Shown here one piece after another: positions 9,398 to 17,428 of a stretch of 64,000 nucleotides of DNA. The DNA lies in the NCBI GenBank assembly GCA_963817435.1, contig CAWFNY010000002.1:124001-188000 (forward strand). Direction: 5' to 3'. Numbering within the stretch: the first letter of the stretch is position 1; the number at the start of each line of letters is the position of its first letter. Made by a program: the position numbers and the translations under genes. The notes beneath the pieces are model-generated. The model saw only the letters and a program-made list of their open reading frames with translations, did no database searches and was not told the origin of the DNA. The stretch is from JADJOM01 sp963817435 (GTDB lineage: Bacteria; Gemmatimonadota; Gemmatimonadetes; Gemmatimonadales; GWC2-71-9).

Positions 9398-10264
9398 GTG
9401 ATTCGCGAGATCGAGAAGAAGGCGATGTCTGGCGGTGTGATGCTGGTGCTCCTGCTGGTGCTGACGGTCGCGACCGTGCTGGGGCTGATCAGCGCGGCGC
9501 AGGCGGAGAATGCCGCCCGCGCGATCGGCTTCGCCATCGGGTCGGTGGTGCTGGTGATCCTGTGGACCGGCCTGTTCACGGTGCAGCCGAACCAGGGCAA
9601 GGCGCTGCAGCTCTTCGGCACCTACGCCGGCACAGTCCGGGAACCGGGGCTGTGGTGGGCCAATCCCTTCTACACCAAGAAGGGGATCTCGCTCCGGGTC
9701 CGGAATTTCGAGACTACCAAACTCAAGGTGAACGACCACGGTTCGAACCCGATCGAGATCGCGGCGGTGGTTGTCTGGCAGGTGACCGACACCGCCGAGG
9801 CGCTCTTCGAGGTCGACAACTACGAGGACTACGTGAAGGTGCAGAGCGAGTCGGCGCTCCGCGGCCTCGCGAATCAGTACCCGTACGACGCCCATCAGGA
9901 GGGACAGATGTCCCTCTCGGTCAACACGGCTGACGTCGCGGACAAGCTCAAGGGAGAGATCCAGGAGCGCCTGCTGAAAGCGGGAGTGAAGATCCTGGAG
10001 GCCCGCATCAGCCACCTGGCTTATGCTCCCGAGATCGCGGGCGTGATGCTGCGCCGCCAGCAGGCCAGTGCGGTCATCGCCGCGCGGCAGATGATCGTCG
10101 AGGGTGCGGTCGGCATGGTGGAGATGGCGCTCTCCCTGCTCTCGCAGAAAGAGATCGTGCATCTCGATGAGGAGCGGAAGGCGACCATGGTGAGCAACCT
10201 GCTGGTGGTGCTCTGCTCCGAGCAGGCCACCCAGCCGGTGGTCAACGCCGGCACGATCTACTAG
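9398..10264 (+). CDS. Slipin-like SPFH/band 7 membrane protein
   Basis: This is a 288-residue protein starting at GTG 9398. Two hydrophobic segments at the N-terminus (about residues 14-34 and 44-63) are followed by an SPFH domain beginning with TVQPNQGKALQLFGTYAGT and including PIEIAAVVVWQV and an Ala/Gln/Glu-rich helical region near ISHLAYAPEIAGVMLRRQQA. SPFH proteins form oligomeric membrane scaffolds linked to protein quality control. The exact partner here is unknown. It is the first gene of an operon with a 54-residue ribbon-helix-helix protein and a zinc-ribbon protein, preceded by the promoter and operator described at 9337-9374. Confidence 0.9.
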   Translation: MIREIEKKAMSGGVMLVLLLVLTVATVLGLISAAQAENAARAIGFAIGSVVLVILWTGLFTVQPNQGKALQLFGTYAGTVREPGLWWANPFYTKKGISLRVRNFETTKLKVNDHGSNPIEIAAVVVWQVTDTAEALFEVDNYEDYVKVQSESALRGLANQYPYDAHQEGQMSLSVNTADVADKLKGEIQERLLKAGVKILEARISHLAYAPEIAGVMLRRQQASAVIAARQMIVEGAVGMVEMALSLLSQKEIVHLDEERKATMVSNLLVVLCSEQATQPVVNAGTIY

Positions 10265-10276
10265 GCGAGTCTGCCC

Positions 10277-10441
10277 GTGGCCGAGCGGAAGGCGTTTCTG
10301 CTGAGGATCGATCCGGAGCTCCATGACGCCCTGCAGCGCTGGGCTTCGGACGATCTGCGCTCGCTCAACGGGCAGCTGGAGTATCTGCTGCGCCAGTCGC
10401 TGAAGGATGCCGGACGACTCGGACCGGAAAAAGCCGGGTAG
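10277..10441 (+). CDS. Small Arc-like ribbon-helix-helix protein
   Basis: This is a 54-residue protein starting at GTG 10277, 12 bases after the slipin stop. The N-terminal strand KAFLLRIDPELHDALQRWA and the following helices SLNGQLEYLLRQSL fit the beta-alpha-alpha ribbon-helix-helix fold of Arc/CopG/HicB-type regulators. Such proteins dimerise and insert the strand into the DNA major groove, often at their own promoters. Pairs of an SPFH gene followed by a small Arc-like gene recur in other genomes, to my recollection. Its position just downstream of a promoter carrying a perfect palindrome suggests autoregulation, which is inference. Confidence 0.78.
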   Translation: MAERKAFLLRIDPELHDALQRWASDDLRSLNGQLEYLLRQSLKDAGRLGPEKAG

Positions 10442-10474
10442 TCCGGCGCCTGATCACGTAGCTGGAGAGTGCAC

Positions 10475-10696
10475 ATGCCTGCACCGGTCTGTCCCAAGTG
10501 CGAAGGTCACTTCGAGGCGGGATTCACGCTTGACCTCGGCGATCACAACTCCCGCAACCAGACCACATGGGTCGAGGGCAAGCCGGAGCGCTCGTTCTGG
10601 AGCGGGCTCAAGCTCAAGGGCCGGGCCCGGCATCCCATCGTCAGCTATCGCTGTGGCCGTTGCGGCTACCTGGAGTCGTATGCGCCCGCGGAGTGA
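10475..10696 (+). CDS. Small zinc-ribbon protein of unknown function
   Basis: This is a 73-residue protein. ATG 10475 is preceded by GGAG at 10464-10467 (spacing 7). An in-frame GTG six bases upstream is less well placed. Two Cys pairs, CPKC near residue 6 and CGRC near residue 60, frame a short basic middle section and would bind one zinc ion. No catalytic motif is seen. It lies 33 bases after the ribbon-helix-helix gene, probably in the same transcript as slipin, and its last 17 bases overlap the start of the secreted hydrolase in another frame. Confidence 0.72.
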   Translation: MPAPVCPKCEGHFEAGFTLDLGDHNSRNQTTWVEGKPERSFWSGLKLKGRARHPIVSYRCGRCGYLESYAPAE

Positions 10697-12299
10697 CTCC
10701 GGTCGGCCTCGGCAGATCACCCTGCTCCTGCTGGCCCTCGCCGCGCCCGTAACGGCGTCAGCGCAGGCGCCGGACGCCGGTGTCTATCAGATGCGCCAGG
10801 GCAGTTCCGAAGTCGGACGGGAGAGTTTCAGGCGGAGCGCTGCGGAGTTCGATCAGGAGTCCGTCATCCCGGTGCTGAACCTGCGGCTCGCCGGCAGCGC
10901 CCAGCGGGGGCCGAACGGCAGCTTCGGGGGATTCTCACTGGTGGTGAGCAATGCGGCCGGCGATTCGAGCCGGGGGAGCTATCGAGCGGTGCCGGTCGGT
11001 GATTCCGTGCGAATCACGAGCGCCTTGCGAGGCCCTGCCGTGGACCGCGTGCGAAACGCCGCCTTTGATGCGGTGCTGCCGCCACAATCGGTGGTCAGCT
11101 TCGCGGAACTGGTCGTGCTGGCGCAGGGGCATGACACCACCTTCCGGCTGCTCGTGGCCGGCCCGGACACCGTGCTGCCGGCCGCGCTGCGGTTCAGAGG
11201 AGATTCAGTCTACATCACCTTTGCCGGCCTCGAGATGCTGGCGCTCGTCGAGGGTGGACGCGTCGCGTCGATCGACATCCCGGCCCAGCGCGTGCGGGTC
11301 ACCCGCGCCGCCATGCCCGACAGTCTGCCGCCGCTCACCGGCCTGCGGCGGCCGCCCCCGGACTACAGCGCGCCGGCGGGCGCTCCCTTCACGGCCGCGG
11401 AAGTCCGGATCCCCGCCGGCACAGGCAGCGATACGTTCTCCCTGGGGTGCACGCTCACGACCCCGCGGGCCGGACGCCGCCCCCTTCCCGCCGCCGTGAC
11501 GATAACCGGGTCCGGCAGCCAGACGCGCGACGAAGCCTTGTGGCCCCTCCTCCCCGGCTACCGGCTCTTCGGGGAACTGGCAGAGCGACTCGGCGCGGAG
11601 GGAATCGCCGTCCTTCGGTGCGATGACCGCGGGACCGGAGGCAGCACCGGGCACCCGGATTCCGCCACGACGGCCGAACTTGCCGGCGACACGCGGGCCC
11701 AGATCGCGTGGCTGCGCGCCCGTCCGGAGATTTATCGCGCCAGGATCGCCCTCGTCGGGCACAGCGAGGGCGGAATCATCGGGCCGCTGCTCGCGGCGCA
11801 GGATCGGCGCCTCGCGGCACTGGTGATCATGGCAGGTCCGGCCAAGCCCGGCGTGGACGTGCTGGTCGACCAGGCCCGGTGGCCGGTTCTGACGAACCCT
11901 GGCCTGTCGCCCGCGGCGCGGCAGGCGCGACTGGCCGAAGTCGAGGCCGCGGTGCGGCGTGACTCACTCCCCGCCAATCCCTGGTTTCGGTGGTTCATGC
12001 ACTACGATCCGATCCGCGCCGCGCGTCTCGTCCGCCAGCCGACGCTGATCGTGCAGGGCGCGCTCGACCGCCAGGTCAGCGCGGGCCAGGCAGACACCCT
12101 GGCCGCGGCGATCCGCCAGGGTGGCAACGGCGATGTCACTGCGCGGGTGTTCCCCCACCTCAATCACCTGTTCCTCACCTCCGGAACGGACGGCTCACCC
12201 TCGGAATACCCCTCGCTCCGCGATGAGCGCGTGCCCACAGCCGTCATGGATACCATTGCGGTGTGGCTCAGGGTCCGGCTGGGGGTCGGAAAGAGGTAG
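10680..12299 (+). CDS. Secreted alpha/beta hydrolase
   Basis: This is a 539-residue protein starting at ATG 10680, inside the end of the zinc-ribbon gene. Residues 1-30 form a signal peptide with an Arg-rich n-region, the hydrophobic core LLLLALAAPVTA and a SAQA cleavage site. The first 230 residues are a beta-rich region of unknown fold. The C-terminal half is an alpha/beta hydrolase with an oxyanion-region RCDDRGTGGSTG, the nucleophile motif VGHSEGG, an acid in VQGALDRQV and a catalytic His in PHLNHLF. This combination is common in secreted acyl-peptidase or esterase-like proteins of soil bacteria. The substrate is unknown. Confidence 0.87.
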   Translation: MRPRSDSGRPRQITLLLLALAAPVTASAQAPDAGVYQMRQGSSEVGRESFRRSAAEFDQESVIPVLNLRLAGSAQRGPNGSFGGFSLVVSNAAGDSSRGSYRAVPVGDSVRITSALRGPAVDRVRNAAFDAVLPPQSVVSFAELVVLAQGHDTTFRLLVAGPDTVLPAALRFRGDSVYITFAGLEMLALVEGGRVASIDIPAQRVRVTRAAMPDSLPPLTGLRRPPPDYSAPAGAPFTAAEVRIPAGTGSDTFSLGCTLTTPRAGRRPLPAAVTITGSGSQTRDEALWPLLPGYRLFGELAERLGAEGIAVLRCDDRGTGGSTGHPDSATTAELAGDTRAQIAWLRARPEIYRARIALVGHSEGGIIGPLLAAQDRRLAALVIMAGPAKPGVDVLVDQARWPVLTNPGLSPAARQARLAEVEAAVRRDSLPANPWFRWFMHYDPIRAARLVRQPTLIVQGALDRQVSAGQADTLAAAIRQGGNGDVTARVFPHLNHLFLTSGTDGSPSEYPSLRDERVPTAVMDTIAVWLRVRLGVGKR

Positions 12300-12647
12300 A
12301 GGGCGGAGCGATCGCCTTCCTCGCCGGTCACGGAACGCTCGACGTCATCGACGTGCGTCCAGCTCACCCGGTGTCCCGGCGGGAACCACGAGGGTATCCG
12401 GACCGTAGCGGTGGACACGGACGGTGACGCCGGGCTCCCGGCCGCGGCGCGCGCCAGCCCCACGACCTTCAGGACCACTGCGAACCGGTACTGCCTGAGT
12501 CGATGCACACCGACCCGCGGTTGAGGAAGCGCGCCGTGACCGGCGCGCCCAGGGCACGGCGGCCGGTCGCGACAGGGTTGGATGGGGGGATGACCCCGAA
12601 CCGGGGAATACTTGACTAATCAAGCAATGCGCCATATACTGTCGGCC
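12300..12647. other. Intergenic region without a recognisable gene
   Basis: About 350 bases between the secreted hydrolase and marR. I translated both strands by eye through the supplied frames. The minus-strand frames here read through into marR and have no recognisable domain or plausible start signal. The last 40 bases hold the marR promoter and operator. Nothing else is supported. Confidence 0.6.
12611..12640 (+). promoter_or_regulatory. marR promoter with overlapping operator
   Basis: TTGACT (12612-12617) and TATACT (12635-12640) are separated by 17 bases, a near-consensus sigma-70 promoter. The -35 lies within the inverted repeat CTTGA-CTAA-TCAAG (12611-12624). The expected transcription start, seven bases after the -10, falls on the A of the marR ATG at 12648, so the mRNA looks leaderless. 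The same core, ATACTTGACTA followed by TCA, recurs before the next gene. Confidence 0.75.
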
Positions 12648-13133
12648 ATGCCGAACCCGCCGAGCCGACTGCAGCAGGAGATCAAGCAGAGCAAGCCGTT
12701 TCGGTCGACGGCCCAGGAGGCCTCGCTGGGACTGCTGCGCACCGTGGACGTGCTGAAGCGACGGATGGCGGCACTGATCGAGCCGCACGGAATCACGGGC
12801 CAGCAGTACAACGTGCTCAGGATTCTTCGCGGCGCCGGGAGCGATGGGCTCCCAACGCTCGAGATCGCGGAGCGGATGATCGAGCAGGCACCTGGCATCA
12901 CCCGCCTGCTGGACCGTCTCGAGACGAAGCGCCTGGTCCATCGGGAACGGTGCCCCGAGGACCGGCGCCAGGTCACCTGCCGGATCACCGCGAGCGGGCT
13001 GACGCTGCTGGGCCGGCTCGATGAAGTGGTCAACGGTGCCGATGAGACGCTAATCAGCGACCTCACACCAGCCGAGCAGAAGCAGCTCATCCGCCTGCTC
13101 GACCGGATCCGGGATCGCCAGGAAGAGAAGTAG
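12648..13133 (+). CDS. MarR-family transcriptional regulator
   Basis: This is a 161-residue winged helix-turn-helix protein. The N-terminal helix region (SLGLLRTVDVLKRRMAAL) precedes the DNA-binding core: ITGQQYNVLRILRGA, PTLEIAERMIEQAPGITRLL as recognition helices, and the wing around RCPEDRRQVTCRIT. This matches the canonical DRR wing motif of MarR proteins. I chose ATG 12648 because upstream in-frame starts (12612 and 12627) fall in the promoter and operator. The operators in front of this gene and of the NTF2/DoxX operon imply autorepression and repression of that operon. No ligand can be inferred. Confidence 0.93.
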   Translation: MPNPPSRLQQEIKQSKPFRSTAQEASLGLLRTVDVLKRRMAALIEPHGITGQQYNVLRILRGAGSDGLPTLEIAERMIEQAPGITRLLDRLETKRLVHRERCPEDRRQVTCRITASGLTLLGRLDEVVNGADETLISDLTPAEQKQLIRLLDRIRDRQEEK

Positions 13134-13165
13134 TCGCAGAACCCGATGCATTCGCTGGACGTTCT

Positions 13166-13181
13166 AATACTTGACTAGTCA
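13166..13181 (+). promoter_or_regulatory. Second putative MarR operator, before the NTF2/DoxX operon
   Basis: ATACTTGACTAGTCA repeats the marR promoter core almost exactly and contains the perfect palindrome TGACTAGTCA (13172-13181). It lies 40 bases upstream of the NTF2-like gene start. I could not assign a convincing -35/-10 pair here, so only the operator is claimed. Confidence 0.65.
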
Positions 13182-13220
13182 CTAATTGATTGACCAACAA
13201 CATCCGTGAGGAGCTGCCAG

Positions 13221-13598
13221 ATGACCACCACCGCCACCCCGTCCGTTGCGACCTTGGACGCCGAGCTCAATCAGACCGTCCTCGGCGGCCGGATCCTTGA
13301 CGCCTTCGACCGCTTCTACGCCGATGATGTCGTCATGCAGGAGAACAACACCCCGGCCACGGTCGGCAAGGCCGCCAACCGTGAGCGGGAGATCAAGTTC
13401 GTCGACAGCATCGAGCAGTTCCACAGCGCCGCGATCCTGAACACGGCAGTCCAGGGGAACCTCAGCTTCTCCGAGTGGGTGATGGACGTGACCTTCAAAG
13501 GCGGGGTGCGGGTGAAGCTGGAGCAGGTCGCCGTCCGGAAGTGGCTTGACGGCCAGATCACGCACGAGCGGTTCTACTACAACGCCGGCAACGCCTGA
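13221..13598 (+). CDS. SnoaL/NTF2-like protein
   Basis: This is a 125-residue protein. ATG 13221 is preceded by GAGGAG (13208-13213), a strong ribosome-binding site with seven-base spacing. An in-frame GTG at 13206 lies before that site and is not used. The sequence fits the small alpha+beta cone fold: an N-terminal helix (ILDAFDRFYADDVVMQENN) and later strands (NLSFSEWVMDVTFKGGVRV, WLDGQITHERFYYN). These domains bind small hydrophobic ligands or act as isomerases or hydrolases. The role here is unknown. It is followed 21 bases later by a DoxX gene and preceded by a putative MarR operator, so a stress- or quinone-responsive operon is plausible. Confidence 0.8.
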   Translation: MTTTATPSVATLDAELNQTVLGGRILDAFDRFYADDVVMQENNTPATVGKAANREREIKFVDSIEQFHSAAILNTAVQGNLSFSEWVMDVTFKGGVRVKLEQVAVRKWLDGQITHERFYYNAGNA

Positions 13599-13619
13599 AC
13601 CAGAACCGGGAGAGAGATC

Positions 13620-14063
13620 ATGCTTCAGAAACTCATCAAGACCAGCGACGATCCGCTCGCGCTGCTGCTCCGCCTTACTCTCGGCCTGGTGATGTTTCCG
13701 CACGGCGCGCAGAAGGCGCTGGGATGGTTCGGCGGCTACGGCTTCAGCGGCACCATGCAGTTCTTCACCCAGCAGGCGCACATACCGGCCCTGTTCGCCT
13801 TTCTGGCGATCACCGCCGAGTTCGCGGGGTCGCTCGGCCTCCTCAGCGGGTTCCTGACGAGGATCGCGGCCTTCGGCATCCTGTGCAACATGGTGGTCGC
13901 CGCACTCACCGTGCATCTCGGGAACGGCTTCTTCATGAACTGGTACGGCACCCAGAAAGGTGAAGGGTTCGAGTACCAGATCCTCGCGATCGGCCTGGCG
14001 CTCGCGATCATCATCCGGGGTGGCGGCAAGGCCTCGGTGGACCATGCGCTGAGTCCGGCGTAA
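13620..14063 (+). CDS. DoxX-family membrane protein
   Basis: This is a 147-residue protein with four hydrophobic segments. Typical DoxX features are LLLRLTLGLVMFPHGAQKAL at the N-terminus, GYGFSGTMQFF and a membrane segment ending in LGLLSGFLTRIAAFG. DoxX-like proteins sit in the inner membrane and have been linked to redox or thiol stress. The family is functionally broad. ATG 13620 follows a GGGAGAG ribosome-binding site. It is the second gene of the operon with the NTF2-like protein, under the putative MarR operator, and is followed by a hairpin terminator shared with the convergent speA. Confidence 0.9.
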   Translation: MLQKLIKTSDDPLALLLRLTLGLVMFPHGAQKALGWFGGYGFSGTMQFFTQQAHIPALFAFLAITAEFAGSLGLLSGFLTRIAAFGILCNMVVAALTVHLGNGFFMNWYGTQKGEGFEYQILAIGLALAIIIRGGGKASVDHALSPA

Positions 14064-14084
14064 CGGTCGACGTGGCTCGAACGC

Positions 14085-14117
14085 CAGAGGGGCGGCCAGA
14101 CATTGGTCGCCCCTCTG
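14085..14117. terminator. Bidirectional hairpin between DoxX and speA
   Basis: CAGAGGGGCG (14085-14094) pairs perfectly with CGCCCCTCTG (14108-14117). The loop can form an inner GCCA/TGGT stem. There is no clear T-run on either side. It lies between two convergent genes, so it can serve both. Confidence 0.65.
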
Positions 14118-14146
14118 CTGTCCGGGTGCGGATACGCACTCAACGA

Positions 14147-16057
14147 TCAGGTGCCCGGCAGCTCCTCGCCCTCGAGGTAGGTGTAGCCTTCGAGTCCCGC
14201 GACGTAGTCGGCGATGAACTGATTGGCGTCGCTCCGGGACAGATCCTTCGCGTTCGTCACCTTCCGGCGGAAGGTGGTGAGCAGATCGGCCGGCTGGAAC
14301 TGCACGTAGTTCAGCACCTCGGTCACGGTGTCCCCGTGGACCATGTCGGTGATCTCGTAGCCCGCGTCGGTCAGGCGCACGTGAACCGCGTTGGTGTCCC
14401 CGAAGAGATTGTGCAGGTCGCCCAGGATCTCCTGATAGGCGCCCGTGAGGAAGATGCCGAGCAGATACGGCTCATCCTCCCGGATGGGATGGAGTTCGAG
14501 CGAGGGCTTTCCCTTGCGGCCGCCGACGAAGCGATCGATGACGCCATCGGAATCGCAGGTGATATCCTGGATGGTGCCCCGGCGGGTGGGCTGCTCGTCC
14601 AGGCGGTGGATCGGCATGATCGGGAAGAGCTGGTCGATGGCCCAGTTGTCCGGCAGCGACTGGAACACCGAGAAGTTGCAGAAGTAGCGGTCGACGAGCG
14701 TCGCCTCGAGGTCCGACCAGATTTCCGGGTGCTCCCCCTTCTCCATCTCGACCAGCCGCGCGAGCTGGTTCATGGTCGCCAGGTAGAGCTGCTCGGCGTT
14801 GGCGCGGTCGCGCAGGGTGAGGACGCCGCTGGCGAACAGCTCCTGCGCCCGCTCCTTGCCGAAGCTGGCGTCGTGGTGGACCTCCTCGAGCCGCTCCGGG
14901 CTGATCGATTCGAGGTTCTCCTTCAGCTCGACGAGAAGCGGGTGGGGATCGGCGCCCAGATCGGGCATCTGCGGATCGCTCTGCGACTCGACGTCGGTGA
15001 CGTTGATGAGCAGCAGCGAGTGGTGCGCGGTGATGGCGCGGCCGGATTCGGAGATGAGGTGCGGCATGGGAACGCCCTCGGACCGGCACACCGTCCCGAG
15101 CGTGTACACGACGTCGTTGGCGTATTCCCGCATGGAGTAGTTCATGCTCGCCGGCCTGGTCGACCGGGAGCCGTCGTAGTCCACGCCGAGTCCACCGCCC
15201 ACATCCACGTGGGTCAGGGCGAACCCCATCTTGCGGAGTTCGACATAGAAGCGGCCGATCTCCTCCAGGCCCGCCTTGATGAACTGGATGTCGGTGATCT
15301 GGCTGCCGAGGTGGAAGTGCACCAGCCGCAGCACGTCCTTGCGACCCGCGGCCTCCAGCTTGTCGAGCACCTTCATCAGTTCCATGGCCGAGAGGCCGAA
15401 CTTGGACTTCTCGCCACCGCTCTTGGCCCACCGGCCCGAGCCCTCCGTGGCCAGCTTGATGCGGACCCCCATCGTCGGCATGATGCCGAATTCGTCGGCC
15501 ACCTTGAGGAAGGTGTCGACCTCCGAGAGCTGCTCGATGACGACGAACACGGTATGTCCGAGCTTCTGGCCCATGAGGGCCAGCCGCATGTACTCCTCGT
15601 CCTTGTAGCCGTTGCAGACGATAATGTGCTCGGCGCTCTCGGTGATGCCGAGCACCGCCTGGAGTTCGGGCTTGGAACCGCACTCGAGGCCGACGCCGTG
15701 CACCGAGCCGAACTCGACGATCTCCTGGACCACGTGGCGCTGCTGGTTCACCTTGATCGGGTAGACCGTGGTGTAGGCGCCTTCGTAGCCGAACTCGGCG
15801 ATCGCGTTCTGGAACTGGGTGGCGAGGGCCTGGATGCGAGCCCGGAGAATGTCCGAGAAGCGGAGCAGCAGCGGCAGGCCGACGCCCTGTGCGTTCAGGT
15901 CCATCGCCAGCTGGTAGAGATCGAGCCCGCGCTTGGGGTTGCCATCCGGGTGAACGGTGACCCGCCCGTCGGGGCTCACGCGGAAGAAGCCGAGCCCCCA
16001 GCCCTGCATGTTGTACAGCTTCTCCGAGTCCTTGACGGACCAGTGATTCGCGGCGAT
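14147..16057 (-). CDS. speA: Biosynthetic arginine decarboxylase, probable ATC start
   Basis: This enzyme converts arginine to agmatine for polyamine synthesis. The PLP-binding Lys is in YPIKVNQQRHVV, with substrate and cofactor sites in HFHLGSQITD, DVGGGLGVDYDG and SESGRAITAHH. The C-terminal region includes the SpeA-specific extension. The first in-frame ATG (16009) would begin at MQGWGLGFF and cut off the conserved preceding stretch WSVKDSEKLYN, which is nevertheless encoded in frame. No ATG, GTG or TTG exists between it and the upstream TAG. An ATC at 16055-16057 sits six bases after GGAGG (16064-16068), so I propose ATC as the start, giving 636 residues. If that is wrong, the protein is 14147-16009 (620 residues). 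Confidence 0.93.
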   Translation of the reverse strand: MAANHWSVKDSEKLYNMQGWGLGFFRVSPDGRVTVHPDGNPKRGLDLYQLAMDLNAQGVGLPLLLRFSDILRARIQALATQFQNAIAEFGYEGAYTTVYPIKVNQQRHVVQEIVEFGSVHGVGLECGSKPELQAVLGITESAEHIIVCNGYKDEEYMRLALMGQKLGHTVFVVIEQLSEVDTFLKVADEFGIMPTMGVRIKLATEGSGRWAKSGGEKSKFGLSAMELMKVLDKLEAAGRKDVLRLVHFHLGSQITDIQFIKAGLEEIGRFYVELRKMGFALTHVDVGGGLGVDYDGSRSTRPASMNYSMREYANDVVYTLGTVCRSEGVPMPHLISESGRAITAHHSLLLINVTDVESQSDPQMPDLGADPHPLLVELKENLESISPERLEEVHHDASFGKERAQELFASGVLTLRDRANAEQLYLATMNQLARLVEMEKGEHPEIWSDLEATLVDRYFCNFSVFQSLPDNWAIDQLFPIMPIHRLDEQPTRRGTIQDITCDSDGVIDRFVGGRKGKPSLELHPIREDEPYLLGIFLTGAYQEILGDLHNLFGDTNAVHVRLTDAGYEITDMVHGDTVTEVLNYVQFQPADLLTTFRRKVTNAKDLSRSDANQFIADYVAGLEGYTYLEGEELPGT

Positions 16058-16218
16058 GGCCGGCCTCCGGGGCGCGCGGTGAGGGGGGAAATTCTAGTGG
16101 AGGACCCGGTGCAGAGAAAGTAGGGGCGAGGGGCCGGCGTGCCCTGCGCCGGGCCGGGCTCAAGAATTCCCGGCCCGTGCCGATAGTCTGCATATCCTCG
16201 GACATAGCCCTCAGGGGC

Positions 16219-16237
16219 CCCAGACGGCCGGTCTGGG
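16219..16237. other. Perfect hairpin in the speA/M50 divergent region
   Basis: CCCAGAC (16219-16225) and GTCTGGG (16231-16237) flank the loop GGCCG. There is no T-run. It lies between the divergent speA and M50 genes, so it could be an operator or an RNA structure in a leader. No more can be said. Confidence 0.4.
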
Positions 16238-16303
16238 TGATGAATCCGGCCTGAAGACCCGATCGCGGCAGCGCGAGCGGGTTTTCTGTTTACTATTCCG
16301 GGC

Positions 16304-17386
16304 ATGTCATGGTCGTTCCGCATTGCCCGCATCATGGGCACCGATGTGAAGGTGCACGTCACCTTTCTCCTGCTGCTCGCCTTTCAGGCGTTCGACGGCT
16401 TCCGTACCGGGGCACAGAACGGGGCGCTGTTCGAGGTCGCCCTGACCGTCTCGGTCTTCACCTGTGTGCTGCTGCACGAGTTCGGGCACATCCTGATGGC
16501 CCGTCACTACGGCATTCGGACTCCGGACGTGATCCTGCTGCCGATCGGAGGCCTCGCCCGGCTGGAGCGCCTCCCCGAGCAGCCAAGGCAGGAGTTCTGG
16601 ATCGCACTGGCGGGGCCGGCGGTCACCCTGGTGATCGCGCTGGGCCTGTTCGGCTGGCTTCAGCTCACCGGCCCGCTCCCCTGGCCGCTCGAGGAGGCCA
16701 ACGGCGGCCGGCAGTTCCTCATGCTCCTGACGGTGATCAACGGCCTCCTGCTCGCCTTCAACCTGATCCCGGCCTATCCGATGGACGGTGGCCGGGTGTT
16801 CCGGGCGGTGCTCGCGTCCCGGGTGGGCATGGTGAAGGCGACCCGGGTCGCCGCACGGGTCGGCCGGACGATCGCGATCGCCGGCGGCGCCTGGGCCCTG
16901 TTCGCCCAGCAGCCGATGCTGGTGCTGATCGCGCTCTTCATCTTCTTCGCGGCCGGGCAGGAGGCATCGCTGGTAGAGGCCCGGGCCGCGGGACGCGGCA
17001 TCATCGTCGACCAGATGATGATCACCCGCTTCGTGACGATCCCGGTCTACGGCACCCTGCGCCAGGCGGTGGATCTGCTGCTCGAGGGTGAACAGAGCGA
17101 ATTCCCGGTCGTGGACAATGCCGGTAGCCTCGAGGGCCTGCTGACGCGGGACCTCATTGTCAGTTCCCTGACGGCACACGGCCCCGACGCGCCGGTGAGC
17201 CAGGCGATGGTCCGCCCGGTCCCGAGGCTCCCGCTCGGCATCGGCTTCGAAGAGGCTCTCGGCAGGCTCCGCGCGAGCGGCCTCCCCGCCCTGCCGGTCG
17301 TGGACGCTGGCGGACGACTGGCCGGGCTGCTCACGCTCGACAACATCACCGACCTGATCATGGTCCGACAGGCGGTCGCGAAGTAA
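16304..17386 (+). CDS. Site-2 protease family M50 metalloprotease with paired CBS domains
   Basis: This is a 360-residue integral membrane protein. The zinc motif HEFGH is in LLHEFGHILMARHYG near residue 63, and the third ligand is in NLIPAYPMDGGRVFRA near residue 160, the usual LxPxxPxDGG arrangement. Several hydrophobic segments fill residues 20-225. Two CBS domains follow (about residues 230-355), which in this subfamily probably sense adenine nucleotides. Site-2 proteases cut transmembrane segments of anti-sigma factors or other membrane regulators. The target here is unknown. A TACTAT -10-like hexamer (16291-16296) ends seven bases before the ATG, so the transcript may be leaderless. Confidence 0.93.
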   Translation: MSWSFRIARIMGTDVKVHVTFLLLLAFQAFDGFRTGAQNGALFEVALTVSVFTCVLLHEFGHILMARHYGIRTPDVILLPIGGLARLERLPEQPRQEFWIALAGPAVTLVIALGLFGWLQLTGPLPWPLEEANGGRQFLMLLTVINGLLLAFNLIPAYPMDGGRVFRAVLASRVGMVKATRVAARVGRTIAIAGGAWALFAQQPMLVLIALFIFFAAGQEASLVEARAAGRGIIVDQMMITRFVTIPVYGTLRQAVDLLLEGEQSEFPVVDNAGSLEGLLTRDLIVSSLTAHGPDAPVSQAMVRPVPRLPLGIGFEEALGRLRASGLPALPVVDAGGRLAGLLTLDNITDLIMVRQAVAK

Positions 17387-17428
17387 TCCCGTCAGCACGC
17401 CGCACCACCACCCGGTTCCCCAACCATC

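Noticed and set aside
12612..12647. TTG or ATG start of marR upstream of 12648
   Set aside because: These codons lie inside the -35/operator region and would be outside the mRNA if the promoter is correct.
12345..12941. Minus-strand open frame across the 12.3-12.9 kb gap
   Set aside because: It runs through marR on the opposite strand, and the part in the gap has no recognisable domain or ribosome-binding site.
14072..16123. Plus-strand open frame of about 680 residues opposite speA
   Set aside because: Shadow of the arginine decarboxylase frame, rich in Val/Glu/Arg/His repeats typical of such shadows, with no domain.
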